DNA from: Bdellovibrio sp. | GTDB taxonomy: Bacteria; Bdellovibrionota; Bdellovibrionia; Bdellovibrionales; Bdellovibrionaceae | Direction: 5' to 3' | Length of the DNA: 27,300 nucleotides | Assembly: GCA_019104905.1 (NCBI GenBank) | Contig: JAHRXB010000197.1 | Location: forward strand, 1-27,300 | Shown: piece by piece, positions 15,272-23,070 of the stretch | How positions within the stretch are numbered: the stretch's first letter is position 1 | Layout: each line of letters starts with the position of its first letter | Notes under the pieces: model-generated | Database searches by the model: none | What the model was told of the DNA's origin: nothing | The model's input: only the letters and a program-made list of their open reading frames with translations | Program-made: the position numbers and the translations under genes

Positions 15272-16041
15272 GTGACTTTTGTTCCCAATTCAAAGTTGTC
15301 TTTTTGAAGTGCAATTTCAGTGTTGTCTTTAAGAGTTCTTTGCGACCATTCCGTGAAGAGAGACCATCTTTGGCCAAGGGCAAAATCAAGTCCATAACTC
15401 ATGGACTCAAAGCCGGATTGTTTTGAAAAGGTGGCAAATTCATTCGCGCTCGTTTGAGTGTAAGTGACGCTGCCCATTTGCGGAGAAAGAGTCAGGCTGA
15501 CACTTTGCAGGCCTTCCCATTGCAATGTGAGCAAAGGGCCACCGCTAAAAAGGGTGGTGTTCAGACGGGCGTCGTTGATCTGGTAGCCAGAGTCTAAAGT
15601 CAGGCTGGTTCCCTGGGAGGAAAATCCGGCTTTCCCGCGAAGGCCGAGCTTCCACAGAACGGATTTAGTTTTAATGGGGGCGCTTAAGACTCCCAATTCC
15701 AATCCAGGCATAAAGGTTTGATCATTTTTACCCAGATCGAAGGTGCCTGAGCCCTCTTTTTTGGCGATTCCTTCAGGTTGAAAGCTCTGTGCGGTCAGAC
15801 CCGCGAAATAGCGCCAAGAACGAGTGATGATCTCGGGGCGAGGGTCTTTTAACGTGAGCATCCCAGGAACTTGAGCGTCCGTGGCAGATGTTTTGGCCAA
15901 TCCCTCAACTTTGGATTCGGCAAGGGCCTTTTCGCGCAAGGAAAGCTCAGGCTTCAGGGAAAGAGTTGAGGAGTTTTTCTTGGCTTGAGCCGAACTCATG
16001 ACGGAAAAAAGCGTCAGCACTACAAGGAGCGTCCATTTCAT
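15265..16041 (-). CDS. Predicted outer-membrane beta-barrel protein
   Basis: A 258-residue exported protein without a recognised family. The signal peptide covers residues 1-20 (ending SSAQA). A charged segment of about 50 residues follows, then from about residue 75 to the end come amphipathic strands with aromatic girdles (SWRYFAGLTAQSF, LWKLGLRGKAGF, LSLTLSPQMG-type, RWSLFTEWSQRT). The chain ends in Trp (KVTW), consistent with the C-terminal aromatic residue that BAM recognises. An 8- to 10-stranded barrel is plausible. A ribosome site GAGGTGAG precedes ATG 16041. It is the first gene of the operon with the TolC-like channel and the lipoprotein, and shares its upstream region with the RND pump gene. 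Confidence 0.8.
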   Translation of the reverse strand: MKWTLLVVLTLFSVMSSAQAKKNSSTLSLKPELSLREKALAESKVEGLAKTSATDAQVPGMLTLKDPRPEIITRSWRYFAGLTAQSFQPEGIAKKEGSGTFDLGKNDQTFMPGLELGVLSAPIKTKSVLWKLGLRGKAGFSSQGTSLTLDSGYQINDARLNTTLFSGGPLLTLQWEGLQSVSLTLSPQMGSVTYTQTSANEFATFSKQSGFESMSYGLDFALGQRWSLFTEWSQRTLKDNTEIALQKDNFELGTKVTW

Positions 16042-16088
16042 ATTCTCACCTCTTGTCCCAAAAACAGGCCTATTTTTATGCGGCGTCA

Positions 16089-16117
16089 GGAATAGTCGTT
16101 GGGGGAGGGCCTGTCAA
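16089..16117 (-). promoter_or_regulatory. Candidate promoter of the barrel-TolC-lipoprotein operon
   Basis: On the minus strand, a perfect TTGACA (16112-16117) is followed after 17 bases by TATTCC (16089-16094), 48 bases ahead of the start at 16041. The -35 is ideal; the -10 matches only in TAT. The rest of the 209-base divergent gap has no coding sequence. Confidence 0.45.
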
Positions 16118-16182
16118 CCTCCCTTTCTGGTTCTAAGGGGGGCTAACAAATCTATTGATTTCAAGGCTTTGAGAGCGATGTG

Positions 16183-16209
16183 TTGAAAGAAAATGGTAAT
16201 GACTATTTT
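16183..16209 (+). promoter_or_regulatory. Weak candidate promoter of the RND gene
   Basis: TTGAAA (16183-16188) and TATTTT (16204-16209) are 15 bases apart, about 40 bases before the start at 16251. The spacing is short, so this is only the best candidate seen. Confidence 0.3.
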
Positions 16210-16250
16210 ACACGGATTGCCTAGAGTGGCCCGATTAACAGGAGTGGTTG

Positions 16251-19200
16251 ATGAGGCTCTCGGATATTTCGATTAGGAATCCCGTTTTTGCGTGGATGTT
16301 GATGTTTGGTCTGATGATTTTTGGTCTGATCTCCTTTTCTCGTATGGGGGTCAGTCAGTTGCCGGATGTGGACTTCCCGACAGTGACAGTCAGTGTGACC
16401 CTGAGCGGGGCCGCCCCTGAGGTTATGGAAACCCAGGTGGTCGACCCGATCGAGAGCTCCTTGATGACCGTGGAAGGAATTCAATCCATCAAATCCAACA
16501 GTAAAACGGGTTCTGCCAGCATCACAGTTGAGTTTGATTTGGATCGCAATATCGATGTGGCTTTGCAGGATGTGCAGGCGAAAATTGCCGGTGTTCAGCG
16601 CCTTCTTCCCGATGATGTGGATCCTCCGACAATTTCCAAAACCAACCCGGATGATCAGCCCATTTTGTGGCTGGCTTTGACTTACGATAAGAATGATCCT
16701 GAGTTCATGATGAGTTACGCCCGTGACTACCTGAAGGACCGTTTTACGACGGTGGAAGGGGTCGGCGATATTTTCCTTGGGGGTTACACGGATCCGGTGA
16801 TGCGGGTGCGGGTGCGTCCGCAGGATTTGTTGCGCTATAATATTTCCGTCAACGACGTGATGGATGCAATCCGCAATGAGCACTCCGAACTTCCGGGGGG
16901 CTATATTGAGACAGAGAAAAAGAACTTCAACGTGCGTACGATGGGTGAAGCCAAGTCCGAGGATGAGTTTCGCTCGATCGTGATCAGTCGACGTGCCGGC
17001 GTGACGGTGGCGGACCCCACCAATATGGTGAAGATCCATCAGGTCGCGGATGCCAGCATGGGGTTGGACAAGATTGAACGTATTTCTCGTTTTAATGGCA
17101 AGACCGCTTTGGGAATCGGGATTCGTAAACAACGCGGAACCAACGCGGTGGCGGTGGCCCAAGCGGTGAAAGCGAAAATCGGAGAAATTCAGGCGCAGCT
17201 TCCGGAAGGCATGAACCTTCAGGTCAACTTTGACAGTACCAAATTTATTGAGCAGTCCGTGGGGGAATTAAACCATCACTTGGTTTTGGCGGTTATTTTC
17301 ACCTCGATCGTGTGTTGGCTGTTCTTGGGAAGTTGGTCGGCGACGTTCAACGTTTTGTTATCGATCCCTACGTCCTTGTTGGGGGCCTTCATTGGTCTTT
17401 ATTTCTTGGGATATACACTGAACACCTTCACCTTGTTGGGTTTGACTTTGGCGATTGGTATCGTGGTCGATGACGCCATCATGGTTCTGGAAAATATATT
17501 CCGTTATAACGAAAACGGACGGGGGCGTATTGAGTCCGCGATCCTCGGCGCGCGTGAGATTTCCTTTGCGGCCATGGCGGCGACCGCTGCGGTTATTGCC
17601 ATCTTCTTACCGGTCGCCTTCATGAAGGGAATTATCGGGAAGTTCTTCATGCAGTTTGGTGTGACGATCTCTTTGGCGGTCTTCCTTTCGCTGGTAGAGT
17701 CTTTGACCATCACGCCGATGCGTTGTGCGGGCTTTGTGCATCACGGGGAAAGAAAGACAAAATTCGGAAGAGCCTTCGAAGCCTCCATGGAAGCTTTGAA
17801 AGTGGGCTATGAGCGTTGGTTGAAGATTTGTTTAAATCATCCCTGGAAGACGTTGTTGGCCTCTTTGATTTTTGTCGTGATTTCTTTTGTGTCCGTAAAA
17901 TTTTTGAACAAAGAGATGAGTCCGGCGCAAGATCAAAGCATCTTCATGGCTCGTCTGATCATGCCAGTGGGAACTTCCATTGGATATACGGATCAACAGA
18001 CCAAGAAGGCAGAACAATGGCTGCTTTCACGTCCTGAGGTAAAACAAGTTTATGCGGCGATTGGTGGTTTCGGTGGCGGAGCTTCCGACGCCAACGTCAC
18101 GATGATGTTCATTACCTTGAAGGACAAAGGCCAGAGGGGCAAGGACCCTGAAAAGGGCCGAGAACTGTCACAACAAGAGTTCATGCAGGTGGCTCGTCAG
18201 GGACTTTCGAAAATTGAAGATATGCGCCCGGTGTTGATGGACTTGTCACAGCAGGGTTTCTCGGGCGGTCGAGGTTATCCGATCGAGTTTACGATCTTGG
18301 GATCGGACTGGGCAAAACTTGCGAAGTACACGGACCAGATGATGAAGGAAATGGAAAAAAGCGGACTGATGGTCGACGTGGATTCCAACTACCTTCTGGG
18401 GATGCCTGAAATTCAGGTCAAACCGGATCGCATTGCAGCCGCTCAGCATGGTGTGAGCATCAATTCAATCGGGACCACGGTCAGTGCCCTTATTGGTGGT
18501 GTGAAGGTGGGTGAGTTCCCTCAAGGGGGACATCGCTATGACATCAAGGTGAAGTTGGTGGATCAAGGGAAGCCTATGGACGAACTGAAAACGTTGTTCG
18601 TCGGAAACAGTCGGGGAAATCTAATTCCTCTTCCACGTGTGACCAAGGAAGAAGTGGGTTCCAGCTTGCAAGCCATCTCCCGTTCGAATCGTCAACGCGC
18701 GATCACGGTGACGGCGAATATGAAGCCGGGGGTTTCTCAGCAAACCGCGATGGAGTATATCGAAAAGACGGCTAAAAAAATGTTCGAGCCTGGATACATG
18801 ATTGATCAAGGGGGAAGTTCGAAGACGTTCAAAGAGTCCTTCCAAAGTTTAATTTTGGCGTTGGTGTTGGGGCTTGTGATCGCCTACATGGTTCTAGCCA
18901 GTCAGTTCAACTCGTTCATTGATCCGGTGACTATTTTGATGGCGTTGCCGTTTAGTTTTAGTGGTGCCTTCTTTGCGCTGCTGATCACGGGGCAGTCTTT
19001 AAATATGTACTCGATGATCGGTCTTCTTCTTTTGATGGGGATTGTAAAAAAGAACTCCATTTTGTTGATTGAATTTACGAACACGGTCCGCGACCGTGGG
19101 ACCAGAGAGGCGACCAAGGCTTTGATTGAAGCCTGTCCGATACGTCTTCGCCCGATTTTGATGACGTCGTTTGCAACCATCGCGGCAGCGGTGCCTTCGG

Positions 19201-19400
19201 CGACGGCCACGGGGGCGGGCTCGGAGACCATGCGTCCGATGGCGATTTGTCTTATCGGGGGCGTGTTCGTTTCGACGGCCTTGACCTTGTTTGTGGTTCC
19301 GGTGGTTTATCAGTTGATGGATAAGTTCAAGAAGCGGGATGAAGTCCGAGAGAAAACCAGACAGGCTTTTGCTGCCGTCGGCATGGAAGCTTTGGATTAA
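16251..19400 (+). CDS. RND efflux pump inner-membrane subunit (HAE1/AcrB-like)
   Basis: A 1049-residue proton-driven transporter of the inner membrane, full length for the HAE1 (AcrB/MexB/MdtB) group. The expected 12 helices and two large periplasmic loops are present: TM1 at 10-28, a helix cluster at about 335-495, TM7 near 530, and a cluster at about 860-1030. The proton-relay aspartates fall at D407-D408 in GIVVDDAIMVLENI, exactly as in AcrB, and the partner lysine is K934 in GIVKKNSILL. ATG 16251 is chosen because AGGAG (16240-16244) lies 6 bases before it; a TTG codon just ahead is in frame but less well placed. It is divergent from the TolC-like operon and followed by a terminator. No adaptor (HlyD/AcrA-type) gene is in the window. 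Confidence 0.95.
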   Translation: MRLSDISIRNPVFAWMLMFGLMIFGLISFSRMGVSQLPDVDFPTVTVSVTLSGAAPEVMETQVVDPIESSLMTVEGIQSIKSNSKTGSASITVEFDLDRNIDVALQDVQAKIAGVQRLLPDDVDPPTISKTNPDDQPILWLALTYDKNDPEFMMSYARDYLKDRFTTVEGVGDIFLGGYTDPVMRVRVRPQDLLRYNISVNDVMDAIRNEHSELPGGYIETEKKNFNVRTMGEAKSEDEFRSIVISRRAGVTVADPTNMVKIHQVADASMGLDKIERISRFNGKTALGIGIRKQRGTNAVAVAQAVKAKIGEIQAQLPEGMNLQVNFDSTKFIEQSVGELNHHLVLAVIFTSIVCWLFLGSWSATFNVLLSIPTSLLGAFIGLYFLGYTLNTFTLLGLTLAIGIVVDDAIMVLENIFRYNENGRGRIESAILGAREISFAAMAATAAVIAIFLPVAFMKGIIGKFFMQFGVTISLAVFLSLVESLTITPMRCAGFVHHGERKTKFGRAFEASMEALKVGYERWLKICLNHPWKTLLASLIFVVISFVSVKFLNKEMSPAQDQSIFMARLIMPVGTSIGYTDQQTKKAEQWLLSRPEVKQVYAAIGGFGGGASDANVTMMFITLKDKGQRGKDPEKGRELSQQEFMQVARQGLSKIEDMRPVLMDLSQQGFSGGRGYPIEFTILGSDWAKLAKYTDQMMKEMEKSGLMVDVDSNYLLGMPEIQVKPDRIAAAQHGVSINSIGTTVSALIGGVKVGEFPQGGHRYDIKVKLVDQGKPMDELKTLFVGNSRGNLIPLPRVTKEEVGSSLQAISRSNRQRAITVTANMKPGVSQQTAMEYIEKTAKKMFEPGYMIDQGGSSKTFKESFQSLILALVLGLVIAYMVLASQFNSFIDPVTILMALPFSFSGAFFALLITGQSLNMYSMIGLLLLMGIVKKNSILLIEFTNTVRDRGTREATKALIEACPIRLRPILMTSFATIAAAVPSATATGAGSETMRPMAICLIGGVFVSTALTLFVVPVVYQLMDKFKKRDEVREKTRQAFAAVGMEALD

Positions 19401-19406
19401 AGTAAG

Positions 19407-19436
19407 AAAAGGCTCTCTTCGGAGGGCCTTTTTTTA
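19407..19436 (+). terminator. Rho-independent terminator after the RND gene
   Basis: GGCTCTC (19411-19417) pairs with GAGGGCC (19422-19428) around a stable TTCG tetraloop and is followed by a T-tract to 19435. Confidence 0.92.
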
Positions 19437-19480
19437 TGATTTGTTGGCCAGTCTCATAAAATTCGATTATCTTCTGGTAT

Positions 19481-20092
19481 ATGAACTTCGATGCAAAAAT
19501 TCCTCTTTTACTTCAGTTGGGTTTTCGGGAAGCGGCTTTGCCGCAGCTGAAGGCTTATATCGATCTCTTGTGGTCTTCCAATGAAGAACTCAATTTAATC
19601 AGTCGTCAAATGACCTTTGATGAGCTTATGGATAATCATGTTATTGACTGCCTTTTGCCGTTAAAGCTTTTTCCTGAGGGTGTGAAGTCGGCGGCGGATT
19701 TTGGTTCTGGGGGAGGCCTTCCAGCGGTGATCTATGCCATCCAGTTTCCCGAGATCGCGTATCACTTGTATGAAAAAAGTCCGAAGAAGCAGATCTTTTT
19801 GAATCAGTGCAAGACGATTGCTCCGAATTTGCAGGTTCACGGCGAGATTCCTAAAGAGCTTAAGAATATCGATATTGTGACAGCGCGAGGATTTAAACCG
19901 ATCGATGTGATTTTAGAAGTCAGTCGGGACTATTATAAGAAAAACGGCAAATACTTTTTGCTGAAAGCCCGCCGGGAAAAAATCGAGGAAGAGCTTGTTC
20001 TTGCGCGCAAGAAATTTAAAGACTTGAAGGTTCGTATTGAACCGTTGAAGTCTCCCGTTCTTGAAGTGGAACGCCATCTAGTTTTGATTTAG
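19481..20092 (+). CDS. rsmG: 16S rRNA m7G527 methyltransferase RsmG
   Basis: A 203-residue SAM-dependent methyltransferase (formerly GidB) that modifies G527 of 16S rRNA; loss of this activity in other bacteria gives low-level streptomycin resistance. Family features are NEELNLISRQMTFDELMDNHVIDCL (about 29-53, the RsmG N-terminal signature) and the SAM-binding loop AADFGSGGGLPAV (70-82). YEKSPKKQIFL follows (matching the usual DSxxKRxxFL), and then TARGFKP (about 130-136). No Shine-Dalgarno sequence is visible before ATG 19481. It stands apart from the usual gidA/mnmG and parAB neighbours. Its TAG stop overlaps the stop codon of the convergent dioxygenase gene by 4 bases. Confidence 0.9.
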   Translation: MNFDAKIPLLLQLGFREAALPQLKAYIDLLWSSNEELNLISRQMTFDELMDNHVIDCLLPLKLFPEGVKSAADFGSGGGLPAVIYAIQFPEIAYHLYEKSPKKQIFLNQCKTIAPNLQVHGEIPKELKNIDIVTARGFKPIDVILEVSRDYYKKNGKYFLLKARREKIEEELVLARKKFKDLKVRIEPLKSPVLEVERHLVLI

Positions 20093-20859
20093 CTCCAAAG
20101 GACAGAACGCATCGAAAGACTTCCCATCTCATAACCTTCGTAAGGGTAAGAGATGGCATCAGAAGTTTGGGAAGCTCCAAGACAATAAAGCAGAGGGAGA
20201 TAGTGTTCAGGAGTCGGTACGGCGAGTTCCGATGCCGCGCCTATTTTTTCTTCGAAGTTGGTCAGAGTGACTTCATCCCTTTCTTCGAGAGCTTTTTTGA
20301 CTGCCAGGTCAAACTCTTGAGCCCAAGGATAGGCGGCGGTCGGTTCGTGCCAATTCAGAGTGGCGAGATTATGTACGATATTCCCACTGCCTAAGATCAG
20401 AATGCCTTTTTCGCGCAGTGAGCGCAGTTGACGTCCCATTTCCAGGTGTTGCGTTGGTGTTTTGTTGATATCCAGGCTGACTTGAAAAACGGGAATGTCG
20501 GCATGAGGGTACATGTGAACTAACACGGACCAAGTCCCGTGATCTAGTCCCCATTTCTCATTGAGGGTGGCCTGGGGTAATAACTTTTGAGTCTCATGTG
20601 CCAAACCTAAGGGGCCTCGTGCTGGATACTGAAGGTCAAAAAGAGGTTTGGGGAAGCCATAAAAATCGTGAATGGTGGGAGGGGCTGCGTTGTATAAGAC
20701 TTGTGTTCCCTGCGTCTCCCAATGGGCGGAGACGCAAAGAACAGCCTGTGGTTTGGGAAGTGTGGCTCCCAGTTTGTAGAGACTCTCCGAGAAGGCGTTC
20801 TTCGCGAGCGCATTCATTGGTGAGCCGTGACCGACAAAGAGCACAGGCATTTGTCGCAT
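20089..20859 (-). CDS. ygiD: DODA-type extradiol dioxygenase (YgiD-like)
   Basis: A 256-residue cytosolic protein of the LigB/DODA class III extradiol ring-cleavage family, close in layout to E. coli YgiD, a zinc- or iron-dependent 4,5-DOPA dioxygenase. Metal and active-site blocks are visible: VGHGSPMNAL (9-18), SAHWETQG (44-51), LDHGTWSVLVHMYP (about 105-118) and PTPEHYLPLLY (about 216-226). The physiological substrate is unknown in most bacteria. The start ATG 20859 has a loosely spaced AAGG upstream; a second Met at residue 4 is an alternative. The yceI stop is only 6 bases upstream, so the two genes form an operon. The 3' end overlaps rsmG tail-to-tail. Confidence 0.9.
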   Translation of the reverse strand: MRQMPVLFVGHGSPMNALAKNAFSESLYKLGATLPKPQAVLCVSAHWETQGTQVLYNAAPPTIHDFYGFPKPLFDLQYPARGPLGLAHETQKLLPQATLNEKWGLDHGTWSVLVHMYPHADIPVFQVSLDINKTPTQHLEMGRQLRSLREKGILILGSGNIVHNLATLNWHEPTAAYPWAQEFDLAVKKALEERDEVTLTNFEEKIGAASELAVPTPEHYLPLLYCLGASQTSDAISYPYEGYEMGSLSMRSVLWS

Positions 20860-20865
20860 AAAATA

Positions 20866-21468
20866 TTAACCTTTCTTTTCGATAGGTTTGTTGGCCTCGA
20901 TCTTGATGATCAAAGTCACTTCATCACCTACCACGGGACCGGCTTCAACAGCTTTGCTCCAAGTCAAACCGAAATCTTTACGATTGATTTTTCCTGTCGC
21001 AGAGAAAGCCACCTTATGATTTCCAAAAGGGTCGTTCACATCACCGAGGTATTTTACGTCCAAAGTGACTTCCTTAGTTACACCCTTCAAGGTCAGGTCG
21101 CCAACCAGTTTTAGGTTTTCAGCAGAACCAACCACCTTTTTTGTGACAAAAGTCATTTTTGGATTCTTGGCGACATCAAAAAAGTCAGGACTTTTTAAAT
21201 GATCATCGCGGTCTTTGTTGGCCGTGTCGATCGAGGCAATATCGATATTGAGATTGGCTTTTGATTTATCCAATTTTTTGTCGATGGTAATAGCGCCATC
21301 AAACGAGGTGAAGCGTCCTTCAACCGTCGCGATCACGAGGTGAGGGATTTCAAAGCCGATTTTCGAGTGGGCGCCGTCGATTTTATAAGACCCTTCAGGG
21401 ATCGTTTTTCCGGCAAAGGCGGCAGCGCTGGCCAAGGTTACAAGGGCGGTCAGAATTAACTTTTTCAT
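20866..21468 (-). CDS. yceI: YceI-family periplasmic polyisoprenoid-binding protein
   Basis: A 200-residue lipocalin-like protein that binds a long isoprenoid chain in the periplasm; family members are linked to isoprenoid quinone handling and stress. The signal peptide spans 1-19 of the chosen product (ending AAAFA). The YceI pattern is clear: YKIDGAHSKIGFEIPHL near the mature N-terminus, FTSFDGAITID, an alternating strand with DIASIDTANKDRDDHLKSPDFFD (a hallmark block), and KDFGLTWSK near the end. I chose ATG 21468 because AGGAGA lies 7 bases ahead; a longer in-frame start at 21498 lacks a ribosome site and would spoil the signal peptide. It leads the yceI-ygiD operon, divergent from a LysR-type gene. 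Confidence 0.93.
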   Translation of the reverse strand: MKKLILTALVTLASAAAFAGKTIPEGSYKIDGAHSKIGFEIPHLVIATVEGRFTSFDGAITIDKKLDKSKANLNIDIASIDTANKDRDDHLKSPDFFDVAKNPKMTFVTKKVVGSAENLKLVGDLTLKGVTKEVTLDVKYLGDVNDPFGNHKVAFSATGKINRKDFGLTWSKAVEAGPVVGDEVTLIIKIEANKPIEKKG

Positions 21469-21514
21469 TTGGGATTCTCCTTTTATGTTGTTTTTCACCC
21501 CTGCAGTATCGTCG

Positions 21515-21525
21515 TAATTGGATTA
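21515..21525. promoter_or_regulatory. Possible LysR-type operator between yceI and the regulator
   Basis: TAAT-TGG-ATTA (21515-21525) is a small AT-rich dyad within the 93-base divergent gap, flanked by CG and TTGCG. Its position, and the divergent gene arrangement typical of LysR regulators, make it a candidate binding site. The motif is short and could be chance. Confidence 0.35.
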
Positions 21526-21554
21526 TTGCGTAAGGTGACATATTTGAGATAGAC

Positions 21555-21572
21555 TGTTCCAATGATGGAACA
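21555..21572. repeat. Inverted repeat straddling the LysR-gene start codon
   Basis: Perfect 7-bp arms TGTTCCA (21555-21561) and TGGAACA (21566-21572) enclose ATGA, whose ATG is the start codon at 21562. It could be an autoregulatory operator or an mRNA hairpin that presents the start codon in its loop. Confidence 0.6.
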
Positions 21573-22461
21573 ATTAGATTTGAATCAAATACGCACATTT
21601 GTGAGACTTGTTCAGGCGGGGAGTTTTACTAAGGCCGCCGAGGTGCTGCGCCAGCCCAAATCTCGGGTCAGTCGACGTTTGTCCGCACTGGAAAAGGAGC
21701 TGGGGGTGCAGCTCGTTTATCGGACCACGCGTCAGTTTCAACTGACCGAAATGGGACGGGTCTATTATGAGAGAGCTCAAGGTTTGATTGAAGGTTTGGA
21801 GAGCCTTTCCACGGAGGTCAGTGAAACCACGGCCGAGGTCTCGGGTTTGATTAAGATCACGGCTTCGGATGACATGGGGGTTAAACAATTGCCTTCGATT
21901 CTGGATGAGTTCTCAAAACAATATCCTCAGGTCCGATTTGAACTGTTTCTTACGCAAGCTTATGTTGATTTGGTCAAAGAGTCCGTGGATGTGGCGGTTC
22001 GTATTGGCATCCTGAAGGACAGCTCTTTGCGGGTTCGACGAGTGGGAGTCGTGAAAAATATTTTTGTCGCGACGCCGGGATTTTTGGAGCGTTATCGTCA
22101 ATGGGAAGATCTGTCCCAGTTTAGTTCCTTGCCTTTTGTGGGACTCACTGTGATGCCAAAGCTGGAGGTTTTTCGCGGGACGGAGGGGAAGAAGATCACT
22201 CTAAAGCCCCATTTGGTCTGTTCCGCAAACAATCCGGCCATGCTGGTAGAGATGGCTTTGTTGGGAAAGGGAATCGCTTTTGTTCCTGAGTTTCTGTGTG
22301 TGGAGCATCTAAGGTCTGGCCGTCTTGTGCATATTTATAAAAGTTTGCGTGGAAGTGAGGTTCCCGTCAGCATTGTGACGCCCGAACAAAAAGAAGTTTC
22401 GTTAAAAGTTAAAAAGTTCAGTGAGTTTGCGGCGAAGAGACTCAAAGAAATGTTGGCGTAA
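21562..22461 (+). CDS. LysR-type transcriptional regulator
   Basis: A 299-residue DNA-binding regulator. Residues 6-65 form the winged helix-turn-helix typical of the family (LNQIRTFVRLVQAGSFTKAAEVL then KSRVSRRLSALEKELGVQLVYRTTRQFQLTEMG). A linker helix (about 66-90) leads to the periplasmic-binding-protein-like effector domain (about 93-299, with VDVAVRIGIL and a C-terminal helix). Tandem ATG codons at 21562 and 21565 make the exact start ambiguous by one residue, and no clear ribosome site is present. The gene is divergent from yceI-ygiD, and such placement usually means it controls its neighbours; LysR genes next to DODA dioxygenase and YceI genes also occur in other proteobacteria. The effector is unknown. 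Confidence 0.93.
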   Translation: MMEQLDLNQIRTFVRLVQAGSFTKAAEVLRQPKSRVSRRLSALEKELGVQLVYRTTRQFQLTEMGRVYYERAQGLIEGLESLSTEVSETTAEVSGLIKITASDDMGVKQLPSILDEFSKQYPQVRFELFLTQAYVDLVKESVDVAVRIGILKDSSLRVRRVGVVKNIFVATPGFLERYRQWEDLSQFSSLPFVGLTVMPKLEVFRGTEGKKITLKPHLVCSANNPAMLVEMALLGKGIAFVPEFLCVEHLRSGRLVHIYKSLRGSEVPVSIVTPEQKEVSLKVKKFSEFAAKRLKEMLA

Positions 22462-22463
22462 AT

Positions 22464-22562
22464 CTAAAAAAGACGCAGTAGGATTTTATAAAGGCCTGCG
22501 TATTCAAAACGAAAAAGACTCCAGATCGTTCCGCACCAAAGAAAGGCGAGAAGACCCATCAT
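22464..22562 (-). CDS. Possible 32-residue single-helix membrane peptide
   Basis: Directly after the PilZ stop codon (TAA GTG ATG ATG) a 32-codon frame encodes a hydrophobic peptide: MMGLLAFLWCGTIWSLF, then FRFEYAGLYKILLRLF. That is one potential transmembrane helix followed by an amphipathic basic segment. Its last codons coincide with the terminator hairpin and T-tract, and no ribosome site is evident, so it may be chance. If real, it would be translated by coupling to the PilZ gene. Confidence 0.3.
   Translation of the reverse strand: MMGLLAFLWCGTIWSLFRFEYAGLYKILLRLF
22465..22502 (-). terminator. Terminator of the thiL-PilZ transcript
   Basis: On the minus strand, ACGCAG pairs with CTGCGT across a loop of about 17 bases (22473-22478 with 22496-22501) and is followed by CTTTTTT. 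The loop is longer than usual, but an internal AGG/CCT pairing can shorten it. The opposite side lacks a T-tract, so it serves the leftward genes. Confidence 0.65.
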
Positions 22563-22565
22563 CAC

Positions 22566-23003
22566 TTATTGCGGCAGGCGAGCAAGGCTGAATTGCGCCT
22601 GCGTACGGTTGAGTAAATCGTCTATGTGGCCTCGCTCTTGGTTTTCTTTGAATTTTCTAGCCAAACCTTGAGCCAAGGCAATCCGCTGAGACATCTCGAG
22701 CTTATAGAAATGAACGCCCACAAGCATTCGAGATTCAGAAATGTTTTCTAAGCGTGTGACGATTCCATAACAAGCCATTTGTTTAGAGCCGGGAGGCGTG
22801 AATTGAATCTTCACGACCTCGCCCAGCAAGGGGCAAAGGTCATCGGGAGCTGTGAAGGCCAGTCCTGTTAACGAGACATTTTTAATTTCAGTGCCTTCTT
22901 CCCAGGGAATTTGTTTGGGACCCGCCACGCGGACCAGGCTGTCATCCTCAGTGTTGAGAATGTAGCGCGGTGATCTTCCATGGTAGCGAGCAAGACTGGT
23001 CAT
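22566..23003 (-). CDS. PilZ-domain protein, probable c-di-GMP receptor
   Basis: A single-domain protein of about 145 residues. It carries the PilZ c-di-GMP signature: R6-x-x-x-R10 (RYHGR) at the flexible N-terminus and N42-x-S44-x-x-G47 (NVSLTG) on the following strand, then strands with GEVVKIQFTPPG, ACYGIVTRLENIS and RMLVGVHFYKLE and a C-terminal helix. Such proteins change partner binding when c-di-GMP is bound; the partner here is unknown. The frame is open far upstream into thiL, but the segment before residue 1 reads as an out-of-frame shadow of thiL. I chose ATG 23003, which lacks a ribosome site at normal distance; AGGAGG is found about 20 bases upstream. A TTG at 23042 is another possible start. 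It lies 67 bases downstream of thiL. Confidence 0.8.
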   Translation of the reverse strand: MTSLARYHGRSPRYILNTEDDSLVRVAGPKQIPWEEGTEIKNVSLTGLAFTAPDDLCPLLGEVVKIQFTPPGSKQMACYGIVTRLENISESRMLVGVHFYKLEMSQRIALAQGLARKFKENQERGHIDDLLNRTQAQFSLARLPQ

Positions 23004-23070
23004 ACTGGTCTTTTCGGTTGGCCGGGCCTCCTGCTTAAGCAAACATTGCGAATCATTTTGAGACGAATGC

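Noticed and set aside
16221..17162. Antisense frame of 313 codons over the start of the RND gene
   Set aside because: The His-rich translation is typical of a shadow frame and the RND reading frame is unambiguous.
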